Below, piece by piece: positions 15,231 to 22,949 of a DNA stretch of 26,490 nt. A program made the translations under genes and the position numbers. Each line of letters opens with the position of its first letter. Position 1 is the stretch's first letter. The notes under the pieces were generated by a model. That model saw nothing but the letters and a program-made list of their open reading frames with translations. It was not told the origin of the DNA and made no database searches. The stretch comes from JAVBNA01 sp031551875. GTDB taxonomy: Bacteria > Bacillota > Clostridia > Oscillospirales > Acutalibacteraceae. Location of the stretch: NCBI GenBank assembly GCA_031551875.1, contig JAVBNA010000009.1, positions 1-26,490 on the forward strand, in the 5' to 3' direction.

Positions 15231-16103
15231 TCAATGATCGCGCAGAGACAATTCCAGCGCCAGATTTTCCAGGTTGCCCGCCTCAAAGCCGAACAGGGAT
15301 ACCGCAGACTGCGCCTCCCTGGTCAGTGCCAGCACGCGCTCGGTCGCGCCGGTCACGCCGTACAGCTTCACATAGGTGGATTTTTCATTCTGCGCGTCGC
15401 TGCCCACCGGCTTGCCCAGCGTTTTGCTGTCGCCGGTGACGTCAAGGATATCGTCCACGATCTGGAACGCAAGCCCGATGCAGCCGGCATAGGCTTCGGC
15501 CGCGGCGCGCTCTTTGCCTCCGCCGCCCGCAATTTCCACCCCCATCACCGCCGCCGCGCGAATGAGGGCGCCGGTCTTTTTTCGATGGAGCGTCTGGAGC
15601 GTTTCCTCCGGGATGGAGGCTCCCTCCGATTGAAGATCCATAAACTGCCCGCCGATCATACCCATGAGCCCCGCGCCCCGCGCCAGCTCCCCCGCCGCGC
15701 GAAAGGCGCGTTCGGGCGGAATCAATGCGAGCACCTCGGGCGACAGGCAGGTTTCAAACGCCAGATTGAGCAGGGCATCCCCGCACAGCAGCGCGGTGTC
15801 CTCCCCGAACTTCCTGTGGGTGGAGGGCTTTCCGCGCCTCATGTCGTCGTCGTCCATACAGGGCAGGTCATCGTGCACAAGCGAATAGGCGTGCACCATC
15901 TCTGCGGCGCAGGCAAACGGCATCGCCCATTCTATTTTGCCGCCGCACACTCGGCAGAATTCCAGCGTCAGCGCCGGACGGATACGTTTCCCTCCGTCGA
16001 GCAGGGCGTAAGCCACCGCCTCGTACAGGTTGTCACATTCTCCGTCGGGCTTGGGAATATAGCCGCTCAGGGCGTGCTCAATCGCGTCACGATATTGATT
16101 CAT
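15231..16103 (-). CDS. ispA: polyprenyl (farnesyl) diphosphate synthase
   Basis: The protein has 290 residues and condenses isopentenyl diphosphate with allylic diphosphates, probably to farnesyl diphosphate. The first Asp-rich motif is at residues 78-85 (DDLPCMDD), followed by DDMRRGKPSTH, and the second is QIVDDILD. GGKRIRPAL carries the substrate-binding Lys and Arg. The first motif has the four-residue spacing common in bacterial FPP synthases. The frame can be read further upstream to 16241, but that part overlaps xseB and has no family similarity. The ATG at 16103 has GAGGAAA upstream inside the xseB end, an overlap of 17 bases. The exact chain length of the product cannot be settled by eye. 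Confidence 0.94.
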   Translation of the reverse strand: MNQYRDAIEHALSGYIPKPDGECDNLYEAVAYALLDGGKRIRPALTLEFCRVCGGKIEWAMPFACAAEMVHAYSLVHDDLPCMDDDDMRRGKPSTHRKFGEDTALLCGDALLNLAFETCLSPEVLALIPPERAFRAAGELARGAGLMGMIGGQFMDLQSEGASIPEETLQTLHRKKTGALIRAAAVMGVEIAGGGGKERAAAEAYAGCIGLAFQIVDDILDVTGDSKTLGKPVGSDAQNEKSTYVKLYGVTGATERVLALTREAQSAVSLFGFEAGNLENLALELSLRDH

Positions 16104-16323
16104 CGGCAGTTTCCTCTTCCTGTGTGTCGTCCTCATGATCGGCGGCCAGCTCGGTGATTTTGAGCTTCGCCTCGCTGAGCGTCGTATGACACAGCGCCGC
16201 CAGCGACGTGCCTTCCTCAAACAGCTTGAGCGACTGCTCAAGCGGCTGGGCGCCGTCCTCCAGAAGCGTCACAATCTCTTCCAGGCGTTTCATCGCCTCT
16301 TCAAAGCTTTTTTTCTTCTTCAT
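16087..16323 (-). CDS. xseB: exodeoxyribonuclease VII small subunit
   Basis: The protein has 78 residues, usual for XseB. It shows the family core FEEAMKRLEEIVTLLEDG, LEQSLKLFEEGTSLAALC and LSEAKLKI, a two-helix hairpin, with an acidic tail. It binds the XseA C-terminal helix to form the enzyme that degrades single-stranded DNA to oligonucleotides. It starts 3 bases after the xseA stop, with GGAGG in the xseA end, and overlaps ispA by 17 bases. Confidence 0.95.
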   Translation of the reverse strand: MKKKKSFEEAMKRLEEIVTLLEDGAQPLEQSLKLFEEGTSLAALCHTTLSEAKLKITELAADHEDDTQEEETADESIS

Positions 16324-16326
16324 GAT

Positions 16327-17529
16327 TTATATATCCTCCACATTTGCATTGCATTCCCCGTCGGCCAACCGCAGCCGCACCCGGTCTCCCGGTTTGAGTT
16401 TTTTGACCGAGCGCACCAGCCTTTCCTCCTGAAAGACAAGCGCATAGCCCCGCGACAATACGCCCAGCGGGCTGAGCATCTGAAGCCCTCCGGCGGCCTT
16501 CTCAAGCCGCGTCCGGGCGTCGGCAAGCTTTTTTTCCATGCTCCGCGTCATCCGATCCAGTCGGGTGTCAAGCGTCATCTGCTGCTCCTCCAGCATGGAC
16601 AGCGGCGAACACATGCACGGCTTTTGCATGAGCTCCATAAGCCGCGCTTTTTTGCTCTCCACCGCACTGGCTGCCGCTTCGGCCATACTCATCCGCCGTT
16701 GTGCGATCGCCGCGTACAGCGTCAGCCGGTCGGGCGTGGCCAGCTCGGCGGCGACCGACGGCGTGGCCGCGCGCACATCGGCGACAAAGTCACAAATGGT
16801 ATAGTCGGTTTCATGTCCGACGGCGGAGATCACCGGGATGTCGGAGCGATAAATTTCTCTGGCCAACCCTTCGTCATTGAAGGCAAACAGCTCTTCAAAG
16901 GAGCCGCCCCCCCGCCCGATGATGATCACGTCGGCGGCCCGCCATTCGTTTACCTCGCGCACCGCCTGCGCAAGCTGCGCCGGCGCACCGTCGCCCTGTA
17001 CCAGCACCGGACACAGCACGATTTCCGCAACCGGATAGCGCCGGGCGATCACCTGCTCGATGTCGCGCCGCGCCGCGCCTGTGGGGGAGGTGATGACGGC
17101 AATGCGCCCCGGATAGAGGGGCAGCGGCTTTTTCCGTGTGCTGTCAAAATATCCTAGCGCCTCCAGCCGTTTTTTGCTCTGCTCAAATGCGAGCTGAAGC
17201 GCGCCGACACCGTCGGGCTGCATTTCCTCGATGTAAAGCTGATACTGCCCGTCCCGCTCAAACACCGACACCTTGCCCCGGCAGAGCACCCTCATCCCCG
17301 ATTCGGGCTGAAATCGCAGGCGCTGTGCTGCGTGCTTGAACATGACCGCCTTGATGGCCGCCTGGGCGTCCTTGAGGCTCATATAGAGATGTCCGGAGCG
17401 GTAGTGGTCGGTAAAATTGGAGATTTCCCCGGACAAATAGACATTCGAAAGGATCCGGTCGCCGTCAAACAGCGATTTCACATAGGTGTTCAGCTGAGAT
17501 ACAGTCAGCACAACCGGCGGTGACAGCAT
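16327..17529 (-). CDS. xseA: exodeoxyribonuclease VII large subunit
   Basis: The protein has 400 residues. An N-terminal OB-fold (about 1-105; LTVSQLNTYVKSLFD, NVYLSGEISNFTDH, GHLYMSLKD) binds single-stranded DNA. The catalytic domain follows (AVITSPTGAARRDIEQV, then DVIIIGRGGGSFEELFAFNDE and SAVGHETDYTICDFVADVRAATPSVAAEL, cited by their key GRGGGS and GHETD motifs), then a long helical stretch and the GYALV C-terminal motif. It acts with XseB. The gene begins one base after the TsaD-like gene, with GAGGGG as ribosome-binding site. Confidence 0.96.
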   Translation of the reverse strand: MLSPPVVLTVSQLNTYVKSLFDGDRILSNVYLSGEISNFTDHYRSGHLYMSLKDAQAAIKAVMFKHAAQRLRFQPESGMRVLCRGKVSVFERDGQYQLYIEEMQPDGVGALQLAFEQSKKRLEALGYFDSTRKKPLPLYPGRIAVITSPTGAARRDIEQVIARRYPVAEIVLCPVLVQGDGAPAQLAQAVREVNEWRAADVIIIGRGGGSFEELFAFNDEGLAREIYRSDIPVISAVGHETDYTICDFVADVRAATPSVAAELATPDRLTLYAAIAQRRMSMAEAAASAVESKKARLMELMQKPCMCSPLSMLEEQQMTLDTRLDRMTRSMEKKLADARTRLEKAAGGLQMLSPLGVLSRGYALVFQEERLVRSVKKLKPGDRVRLRLADGECNANVEDI

Positions 17530-17530
17530 A

Positions 17531-18472
17531 TCAGAACCCCTCCCTTTCCCCCGCCTGCATCGCGGTCAGCACGGCGATTCCCGCCGCGTTGTCGGCGGAA
17601 AAGGCAGGCTCGGCAAAATACGCGCCGAAACGCTCACTCAGCGCCGCGTTCAGCAGCGCATTGGACATCACGCCGCCGCTGTACACGAGCGGCAGCTTTC
17701 CGTATTCTTTCTGCACGGCCTTTGTCATACGGGTGAGCGTTTCCAGAATAAAGTCAAGGCAGTAGCAGGCGACGTCGTTCTCGGACGTGCCGCCCGCCAG
17801 CATGGTTTTGCACTGGTTTTCCAGGCCGGACAAACAGCAGTCGGTTCCCTTGACCGACGGTTTGACCTGAAAGCGCGTCTGCGCGTTTTTCGCGAGCTCT
17901 TCGAGCGCCGGGCCCGCCGGAAAGGGCAGCCCCATGAGCGCCCCGATGCGGTCGATCACCTGCCCGGCGTTGAGGTCGAGCGTTTGGCCGACACAGGCGG
18001 CTTTGATGCCCTTTTCCCTGTCCGGCTCCACGTAAAGCGCCTCGGTCGTCCCGCCCGACACATGAAAGGCGAGAAAGGGCGCATGGCGCAGCCCGAGCTG
18101 TCGGGCGGAGTAGAGAGCCGCCATCACATGGCCGCACTGGTGGGAAAAGGCATACATAGGGATGCGAAACACCGCGCACAGCTGCCGCGCCGCCGAATGC
18201 CCGACCGTAAAGCAGGGCATGTAGGAGCCCTCCACATCGCGCGGGCGGGTGGATACCCCCACGGCGGACGGCGTCCCCGAACCGCCCTCAAACAACGTCT
18301 CCAGTACCTGCGGCAGACCCTGCACGTGGTGAAAAACCGCGTCGCTCTGGCGCAGACCGAGCGCCCCTTCCCGGACAGGCAGGGGGCGCTTTTGCTGGAC
18401 AATTTCCCCGTCCCTGTACCAGGCGGCGGAGGTTGTGTAATTGCTCGTGTCCAATCCCAGCACGCCGCTCAC
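17531..18472 (-). CDS. TsaD/Kae1-like protein (peptidase M22 family paralogue)
   Basis: The protein has 313 residues from a GTG at 18472 that overlaps the nusB stop as GTGA, with GGAGGG 9 bases upstream; an ATG-led frame to 18676 only reads through nusB out of frame. The ASKHA fold shows GLDTSNYTTS at the start, the metal-binding HQCGH at 111-115, HVSGGTTEALYV, and the C-terminal SGGVMSNALLNAAL and DNAAGIAVL segments. These match TsaD/Kae1, the enzyme that completes t6A37 in tRNA. However, clostridial genomes often carry a divergent paralogue at exactly this place, between nusB and xseA, besides the true tsaD. I therefore do not assign tsaD. The nearby nusB and xseAB give no functional clue. 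Confidence 0.85.
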   Translation of the reverse strand: MSGVLGLDTSNYTTSAAWYRDGEIVQQKRPLPVREGALGLRQSDAVFHHVQGLPQVLETLFEGGSGTPSAVGVSTRPRDVEGSYMPCFTVGHSAARQLCAVFRIPMYAFSHQCGHVMAALYSARQLGLRHAPFLAFHVSGGTTEALYVEPDREKGIKAACVGQTLDLNAGQVIDRIGALMGLPFPAGPALEELAKNAQTRFQVKPSVKGTDCCLSGLENQCKTMLAGGTSENDVACYCLDFILETLTRMTKAVQKEYGKLPLVYSGGVMSNALLNAALSERFGAYFAEPAFSADNAAGIAVLTAMQAGEREGF

Positions 18473-18879
18473 GCCTGAAGACCCTCCGCTTTGGCCACGC
18501 TGCCCAAGATGCCGTTGACAAAAGAGGCGTCCTCGTCGGTGGCAAACTTTTTGGCGAGCTCCACCGCCTCGTTGATGGACACGCTGACCGGCACATCCTC
18601 TTTCATATATAAAATCTCGTAAATGGAGAGGCGCAAAATGGACAGCGCCACCCGGGAGATTCTCGATTTGTTCCACGAAACCGCGTATTTTTCGATCACG
18701 CGGTCGAGTTCCTCGATGTGCGCCTCTACACCCTCACTGAGACGTTCGGTGAATTCGTCGGTCTCAAAGTCGCGCGCCGCGATGGCGGCCTCAATAATTT
18801 CGGGCACCGGCTCGTCATGAAAGCTGCGCTCAAATATGACGAGAAACGCCTGCTGACGCGCTTTATGTCTGGATAACAT
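18469..18879 (-). CDS. nusB: transcription antitermination factor NusB
   Basis: The protein has 136 residues from the ATG at 18879, which follows a GGAAGGAATG-type site; the frame stays open upstream, but those residues lack similarity to the family. It is all-helical, with the typical starts SRHKARQQAFLVIFE, and the conserved C-terminal block VPVSVSINEAVELAKKFATDEDASFVNGILG (key residues NEAVELAK and FVNG). NusB binds boxA RNA with NusE and supports rRNA antitermination. The following GTG start overlaps its stop, so the TsaD-like protein is translationally coupled to it. Confidence 0.95.
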   Translation of the reverse strand: MLSRHKARQQAFLVIFERSFHDEPVPEIIEAAIAARDFETDEFTERLSEGVEAHIEELDRVIEKYAVSWNKSRISRVALSILRLSIYEILYMKEDVPVSVSINEAVELAKKFATDEDASFVNGILGSVAKAEGLQA

Positions 18880-18905
18880 GGTTTCACATTCCTTCCTTTT
18901 ATGAA

Positions 18906-18933
18906 AACAACCCCCCACCCGTACAGCGGAGGG
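18906..18933 (-). terminator. weak hairpin between asp23 and nusB
   Basis: On the minus strand CCCTCCG pairs imperfectly with CGGGTGGG around CTGTA and is followed by GGTTGTTTT. The stem has an internal mismatch. It could reduce read-through from asp23 into nusB, or be incidental. Confidence 0.3.
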
Positions 18934-18964
18934 CTTGCCGTTTAGAACCTGTGAATACAGGTCC

Positions 18965-19315
18965 TCACTTCGTTTCGGCGACGCCGTAGACATACACGTC
19001 AATTCTCCCTACCGGATGGGTCACCATGGATTCCAGCGCGTCCTTACAGTTTTTCTGCACCAGTTCACAGACCTCCTGTACGCGAGCCCCCATACAGAGC
19101 GTCAGGCCGACCTCAATGCAAAAGCCATCCGCCGCGCGCTGAACTTTGACTTCCCTGACAAAGAGGTCATTTTTCAGAAGGCCTCCGTGCTCGCCCGCTT
19201 TGGCCGCGAGAGCCGCCACACCGGGCGTGTCCAGTGCCGCTTTGGAGACAATCGACTGAATTACGTCGTCAGAGATCATATAGCCGTTGTCGGCTGTCAG
19301 CATTTTTCCATCCAT
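18965..19315 (-). CDS. Asp23/Gls24 family envelope stress protein
   Basis: The protein has 116 residues, within the usual size for this DUF322 family. Conserved parts are the start NGYMISDDVIQSIVSKAAL, a GVAALAAK helix, DLFVREVKVQRAADGFCIEV and GLTLCMGARVQEVCELVQKNCKDALE, cited only by key residues, and the end RIDVYVYGV. Asp23 proteins are small cytoplasmic or membrane-associated proteins linked to envelope stress; their chemistry is not settled. Orthologues commonly stand just upstream of nusB in Clostridia, as here. A GGAGG site precedes the ATG and an extended -10 promoter lies at 19336-19344. Confidence 0.93.
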   Translation of the reverse strand: MDGKMLTADNGYMISDDVIQSIVSKAALDTPGVAALAAKAGEHGGLLKNDLFVREVKVQRAADGFCIEVGLTLCMGARVQEVCELVQKNCKDALESMVTHPVGRIDVYVYGVAETK

Positions 19316-19335
19316 GGGCGTCCACCTCCAATTGT

Positions 19336-19347
19336 TATATTATACCA
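19336..19347 (-). promoter_or_regulatory. extended -10 promoter of asp23
   Basis: On the minus strand TGG precedes a perfect TATAAT (19339-19344), a TGn extended -10. No good -35 is seen at 17 bases. It lies about 24 bases before the asp23 start and suggests that asp23-nusB-xseAB-ispA is transcribed separately from spoIIIA. Confidence 0.5.
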
Positions 19348-19431
19348 CAAAACCGCCATGAATAAAGACTTTTTTTCAGCACGAGGGCTGACTGCCGGTG
19401 ATCGGGCGGCCGGCGGCACTGAAAAGCGCCG

Positions 19432-19476
19432 AAAACGCAGGAATATTTCCGCATTTCGGAAATATTCCTGCGTTTT
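19432..19476 (-). terminator. terminator of the spoIIIA operon (perfect 20-bp hairpin)
   Basis: AAAACGCAGGAATATTTCCG (19432-19451) and CGGAAATATTCCTGCGTTTT (19457-19476) are perfect inverted copies around a 5-base loop. It lies 70 bases after the spoIIIAH stop. The T-run is only four bases and is paired to the A-run on the other side, so it could act in both directions. It isolates the sporulation operon from asp23. Confidence 0.8.
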
Positions 19477-19545
19477 GAACGGCGAAAAGGACGCGCTGGC
19501 CGTGAGGCGGCGCGGGGTTTTTACCGTGGCCGGCCGCCGGGGCTG

Positions 19546-20136
19546 TTATTTCACATTGATCACCTTGATGTTGTCATAGGGGATGTTCCCCTGTGAGGTG
19601 ACCACATCCTTGATGGTGATGGTCGCGCTGGGCAGCAGCTCGTCGGCAAGCACCACAACATTACAGGCATCATTCTGTATGTATACCATACAGTCGGCAA
19701 AGCCCTTGGCCTTGATGACGCTCTCCATCGCCACCTCGTCCTCCATGCACTTGGCCAACGCCGCCGCCTGGGTAACCGCCTCGGTTTTGGCCTTCTCGCT
19801 GGTCTCCGCGCCCTTGACAAGGTTGTTGAGCAGTTCCACCGCCTCATCCCGCGCTTTTTGCCGCGCGAGGCGCGCCTCTGCAAAGTATTGCGACGCCGTG
19901 CTGCCCGCTGTGGGCGCCGCCGCGCTCTGTGCCCCGCTCGCCGTTTCTTCCGATCCGGGAGACACAATGCCCGACGGATTATTCACAAACTGGGATTCGC
20001 CCAGCTCCTTCACCGTTTCCATCGTCTCGGTCGCCCGCAGGGTTTTGTCCCCGGTGAACTGCCAGTTGAGATAGACCGCCACGCCCAGCGCCAATACCAT
20101 AGTTGCTATGATAACCTGCCTTTTTCCGATTGCCAT
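19546..20136 (-). CDS. spoIIIAH: stage III sporulation protein AH
   Basis: The protein has 196 residues with one transmembrane helix at about 7-26, an Ala/Ser-rich linker (about 60-85), and a C-terminal YscJ/FliF-like ring-building domain (about 95-196, with LNNLVKGAETSEKAKTEA and KAKGFADCMVYIQNDACNVVV in the family order, shown here by their key residues). In sporulating cells SpoIIIAH of the mother cell binds SpoIIQ of the forespore across the intermembrane space to form a channel. It is the last gene of the operon, 20 bases after spoIIIAG. Confidence 0.94.
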   Translation of the reverse strand: MAIGKRQVIIATMVLALGVAVYLNWQFTGDKTLRATETMETVKELGESQFVNNPSGIVSPGSEETASGAQSAAAPTAGSTASQYFAEARLARQKARDEAVELLNNLVKGAETSEKAKTEAVTQAAALAKCMEDEVAMESVIKAKGFADCMVYIQNDACNVVVLADELLPSATITIKDVVTSQGNIPYDNIKVINVK

Positions 20137-20156
20137 TCAGAAAACCTCCCGCTTCA

Positions 20157-20723
20157 TTATTCTGCCATTTTTGTCACACAAACATAGTTTGAGGATATAT
20201 CTAAAACGGTTGTCACCGCGTCGGTGATTCTCTGCTTGACAACCGTGTCCTCCCCCCCGTCGCACACCACAACCACACCCTGGATCTCGGGCTGCATCTG
20301 CATGGTGACCAGTGCGCTTTCACTGCCGTCGGCATTTTTGACCAGTATGTATTCATTTTCAAAGGAATCACTGTCCTTTTTCCGGGGCGTCTCCGCGCCG
20401 CCGTCCTCCTCGGTCTCCGTCTCTGTCTTCTGGGTGCTGGCATAGACGTTCCGGGTGCCGCTGCGCACGGTGACCAAAACCTGAACCCGCCCTGTACCCT
20501 GAATCCGCCCAATGACATCCTGAAGCCGCGTTTCCAGCGCGTATTCATATTGGCTGCCACTGTCGTCGCCGGCCTCTGCCTGGACGGACGGCTTCTTCTC
20601 CCCGCCGAACAGACCCGACAGGAAAACGAGTGCCATGCCCGCGATGCCGCAGATCACCAGAATGCGCACCGCCTTCTCCGATTTGAGGTTCTTTCTCAAA
20701 AACTCCGCAATGCCTTTTAACAT
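20157..20723 (-). CDS. spoIIIAG: stage III sporulation protein AG
   Basis: The protein has 188 residues with a transmembrane helix at about 19-38, then a ring-building motif domain (YEYALETRLQDVIGRIQGTG, VQVLVTVRSGTRNVYAST) with an insertion rich in Glu, Thr and Lys at about 110-140 and a C-terminal VQGVVVVCDGG-type segment (I-Q-G-V-V-V-V-C-D-G-G in the sequence). SpoIIIAG forms a large ring in the mother-cell side of the SpoIIIA-SpoIIQ complex. It starts 8 bases after the spoIIIAF stop. Confidence 0.94.
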   Translation of the reverse strand: MLKGIAEFLRKNLKSEKAVRILVICGIAGMALVFLSGLFGGEKKPSVQAEAGDDSGSQYEYALETRLQDVIGRIQGTGRVQVLVTVRSGTRNVYASTQKTETETEEDGGAETPRKKDSDSFENEYILVKNADGSESALVTMQMQPEIQGVVVVCDGGEDTVVKQRITDAVTTVLDISSNYVCVTKMAE

Positions 20724-20731
20724 ACTTTCAC

Positions 20732-21205
20732 CTACTCATATGTGATTGTTACGGGCAGTCCAAGCGGCTCTAGACTCTTTTGGATGCGCCCCTCATGTGT
20801 GATCCACTTCCGATCCATTAAAACAGCCATCTGCCTTATGTCTATGCGGCCGTCGGACAAAGTATCCATCTCCACAGTAATTTTTTTCGCGTCGAACCCC
20901 TCTTTCCGCAATGCCTCCTCGATCAATCCCCTGATTTTCTCTTCCATGTTGCTCTTATACTGCCGCTGAACCTCCTCCTCAAGCGACAGGGCGGTCCTTT
21001 TCTCCTGCCCGCTTTCCTGTGCGGTTTTCGGAAGCTCAATGGTCAGCCCGTTCGCAAAGGGCAGCACAACCGCGCACAGAAGAAAAAGTCCCAGCACCAT
21101 CTGCACGCTTTTCCCCAGCTTGCCCTCGGGCGTCATCATCTCCACCACTGCGGCCACCGCCGCCGCCAGACAGACGGCAGTCGTCCAGGCGCTTAAACCA
21201 ATCAT
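20732..21205 (-). CDS. spoIIIAF: stage III sporulation protein AF
   Basis: The protein has 157 residues from the ATG at 21205, which overlaps the spoIIIAE stop as ATGA; the longer frame to 21388 is out of frame through spoIIIAE. Two transmembrane helices (about 6-22 and 34-52) with a short loop are followed by a soluble domain that contains the family pattern EEKIRGLIEEALRKEGFDAKKI. It is a membrane part of the SpoIIIA-SpoIIQ machine, and its soluble domain has a ring-building fold in known examples. Confidence 0.9.
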   Translation of the reverse strand: MIGLSAWTTAVCLAAAVAAVVEMMTPEGKLGKSVQMVLGLFLLCAVVLPFANGLTIELPKTAQESGQEKRTALSLEEEVQRQYKSNMEEKIRGLIEEALRKEGFDAKKITVEMDTLSDGRIDIRQMAVLMDRKWITHEGRIQKSLEPLGLPVTITYE

Positions 21206-22332
21206 GCGGCGCTCCCTCCCCCCGAAAGCAGGATCATCCCCGTGGAGGCAATCAGCACCGCCAGACAGCACATCAGCAGCGCCAGCAAAATTTCCACCAC
21301 CGCGCACACCCCCTTCATGACCGACTCCACCGTTTTGTTGCCGAACATGCCGCCGATCCCCGCACAGACATGCAGACACAAAAGCCACAGCACGGCCTCC
21401 AGAATCACCGGAAGGAAGGTTGCGAAGGCGGCGAGCATGCCAAATGCGCCCACCGAAGTTTTGAGAAGCTTGAGGCAGCCCAGCACCGACGAATAGGCGT
21501 CACTGAGCGCGCCGCCCACCACCGGTACAAAGTTGCCGATCACAAAGCGGGTGGATTTGAGCGTCACCGTATCGCCCGCGCCCGACAGCGCGCCATTGAG
21601 CCCCAGCACACCCGCAAATACGGTCATCAGAAAAGCCAGCGCCCATTTAACCAGCTTGTGAATCGTGTCAACCAGCCCGCTGAGTTTGACGCGTGCGGAC
21701 AGCGCGGACACCGCCGACAGCGCAAGCGTCGATTTGACCACCGGGATGGCCACCATGCCCGCGCCGCCCGAGATCAGCTCGGAAATGCCAAACATGACCG
21801 CGCTGTAGGACGCGCCGGTCAACGGCTGCCCGGCGGCAATCACCGCGCCCGCGTACACCGGTATAAACGCGCTCATAAACACAAACGCGCCCTCAATGAT
21901 CGTGCCCGCCCGGTCGATGCAGGCCGCCACCGGCAAAGCCACCGCCGTCATGACCGCCAGCGCCGACACCGCGCTGTAGGTGCCCTTTAGGGCGTTTCCC
22001 GACAGGCTGTCCTTGGTGGCGTCAACAAGCATGGTAAACAGCAGGATTCCCAGCACAATACCAAAAGTGCGAAGCGGCCCCGCCGATTCCCGCTCGGCCT
22101 GTCTGAGAATAGCCGACAGCGCCGAATCCACGGTAAATCCGCTGAGCATCTCAGTGCCCATATCTCCAACGCCCGCCTGATCGAGCAGCGACTGCGCGCC
22201 GTCGGGGAGCATTTCGGGCAGCTCCTGCGCGCCGCTCACCTTCAGCTGCTCCTCAAAGTCGGCCTCCTCGGCCGCCCACACGGGCAGTGTGAACAGCACA
22301 AAGCAAAATACCAAACACACAATCTTTTTCAT
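21202..22332 (-). CDS. spoIIIAE: stage III sporulation protein AE
   Basis: The protein has 376 residues. A signal peptide (about 1-20, KKIVCLVFCFVLFTLPVWAA) is followed by a short acidic outer segment and about seven to eight transmembrane helices between residues 85 and 375. Conserved family stretches are visible, such as GNFVPVVGGALSDAYSSVLG. It is a polytopic permease-like component of the SpoIIIA complex in the mother-cell membrane facing the forespore. It starts 3 bases after the spoIIIAD stop and overlaps spoIIIAF. Confidence 0.94.
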   Translation of the reverse strand: MKKIVCLVFCFVLFTLPVWAAEEADFEEQLKVSGAQELPEMLPDGAQSLLDQAGVGDMGTEMLSGFTVDSALSAILRQAERESAGPLRTFGIVLGILLFTMLVDATKDSLSGNALKGTYSAVSALAVMTAVALPVAACIDRAGTIIEGAFVFMSAFIPVYAGAVIAAGQPLTGASYSAVMFGISELISGGAGMVAIPVVKSTLALSAVSALSARVKLSGLVDTIHKLVKWALAFLMTVFAGVLGLNGALSGAGDTVTLKSTRFVIGNFVPVVGGALSDAYSSVLGCLKLLKTSVGAFGMLAAFATFLPVILEAVLWLLCLHVCAGIGGMFGNKTVESVMKGVCAVVEILLALLMCCLAVLIASTGMILLSGGGSAA

Positions 22333-22335
22333 GCT

Positions 22336-22725
22336 TTATCCCTTTATCAAATCCTTGGCAATTTTGAGAATCTCCCCAAACATGGGCAGCGCGAGTATGG
22401 TCACCGCCAGCTTGGCCGCCAGCTCCACCTTGCCAGCCAGCGCGTTTTCCCCTGCGTCGCGGCAGCTGTCGGCCGCGAACCCGGCCAGTACGCAGATGCC
22501 AAGCGCTTTGATCACCGCCTTGCCGTATCCGTCGGGCAGGCCGATCTCCGAAAACAGATCGTCGAGAATCCTCAGCACCGGCTGCACCGCTTCAAAGGCA
22601 ATGAGCAGGATGACCACGCCGGTCAGGATGTTGAGCAGCACCGAGAGACTCGGAAAATAGCTTTTGATCAGCAGTGCCAGAATGCCCCCGACCAGGGCGA
22701 TCCCGATAATTTTTACGATGTCCAT
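22336..22725 (-). CDS. spoIIIAD: stage III sporulation protein AD
   Basis: The protein has 129 residues, the usual length, with three to four hydrophobic segments (IIGIALVGGILALLI at the start, LSVLLNILTGVVILLIAF in the middle, a C-terminal helix ending GEILKIAKDLI). It is a small membrane subunit of the SpoIIIA complex; its own biochemical role is not known. It starts 2 bases after the spoIIIAC stop. Confidence 0.94.
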   Translation of the reverse strand: MDIVKIIGIALVGGILALLIKSYFPSLSVLLNILTGVVILLIAFEAVQPVLRILDDLFSEIGLPDGYGKAVIKALGICVLAGFAADSCRDAGENALAGKVELAAKLAVTILALPMFGEILKIAKDLIKG

Positions 22726-22727
22726 GG

Positions 22728-22922
22728 CTACAGACCGAAGACCGATTTGACCGTCTTGAACAGCGTGTCAATCTCACCGATGACCATCATCAGCACAACA
22801 ATCAGCCCCGCCAGCGTGGTCATCATGGCCTGCTCCTCACGCCCCGACCGAATGAGCACCTGGTTGAGCACCGCCACGATAATGCCAATGGCGGCAATGC
22901 GGAAAATCAAATCAATGTTCAT
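22728..22922 (-). CDS. spoIIIAC: stage III sporulation protein AC
   Basis: The protein has 64 residues, the usual size. Two hydrophobic helices (about 5-22 IFRIAAIGIIVAVLNQVL and 34-60) are separated by the conserved SGREEQAM loop. It is a small membrane component of the SpoIIIA complex. It lies 27 bases after spoIIIAB with an AGGGGGAG-type ribosome-binding site. Confidence 0.95.
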   Translation of the reverse strand: MNIDLIFRIAAIGIIVAVLNQVLIRSGREEQAMMTTLAGLIVVLMMVIGEIDTLFKTVKSVFGL

Positions 22923-22949
22923 CTTTCGCTCCCCCTTCTTTTACCGTCC

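Noticed and set aside
15234..16157. Plus-strand open frame of 307 codons
   Set aside because: It lies antisense to ispA and part of xseB and resembles no protein; a shadow of GC-rich coding sequence.
16135..17157. Plus-strand open frame of 340 codons
   Set aside because: It is antisense to xseA/xseB, His/Arg-rich as expected of a reverse-frame shadow.
21019..21990. Plus-strand open frame of 323 codons
   Set aside because: It is antisense to spoIIIAE/AF and extremely Arg/His/Gln-rich, with no start signal.
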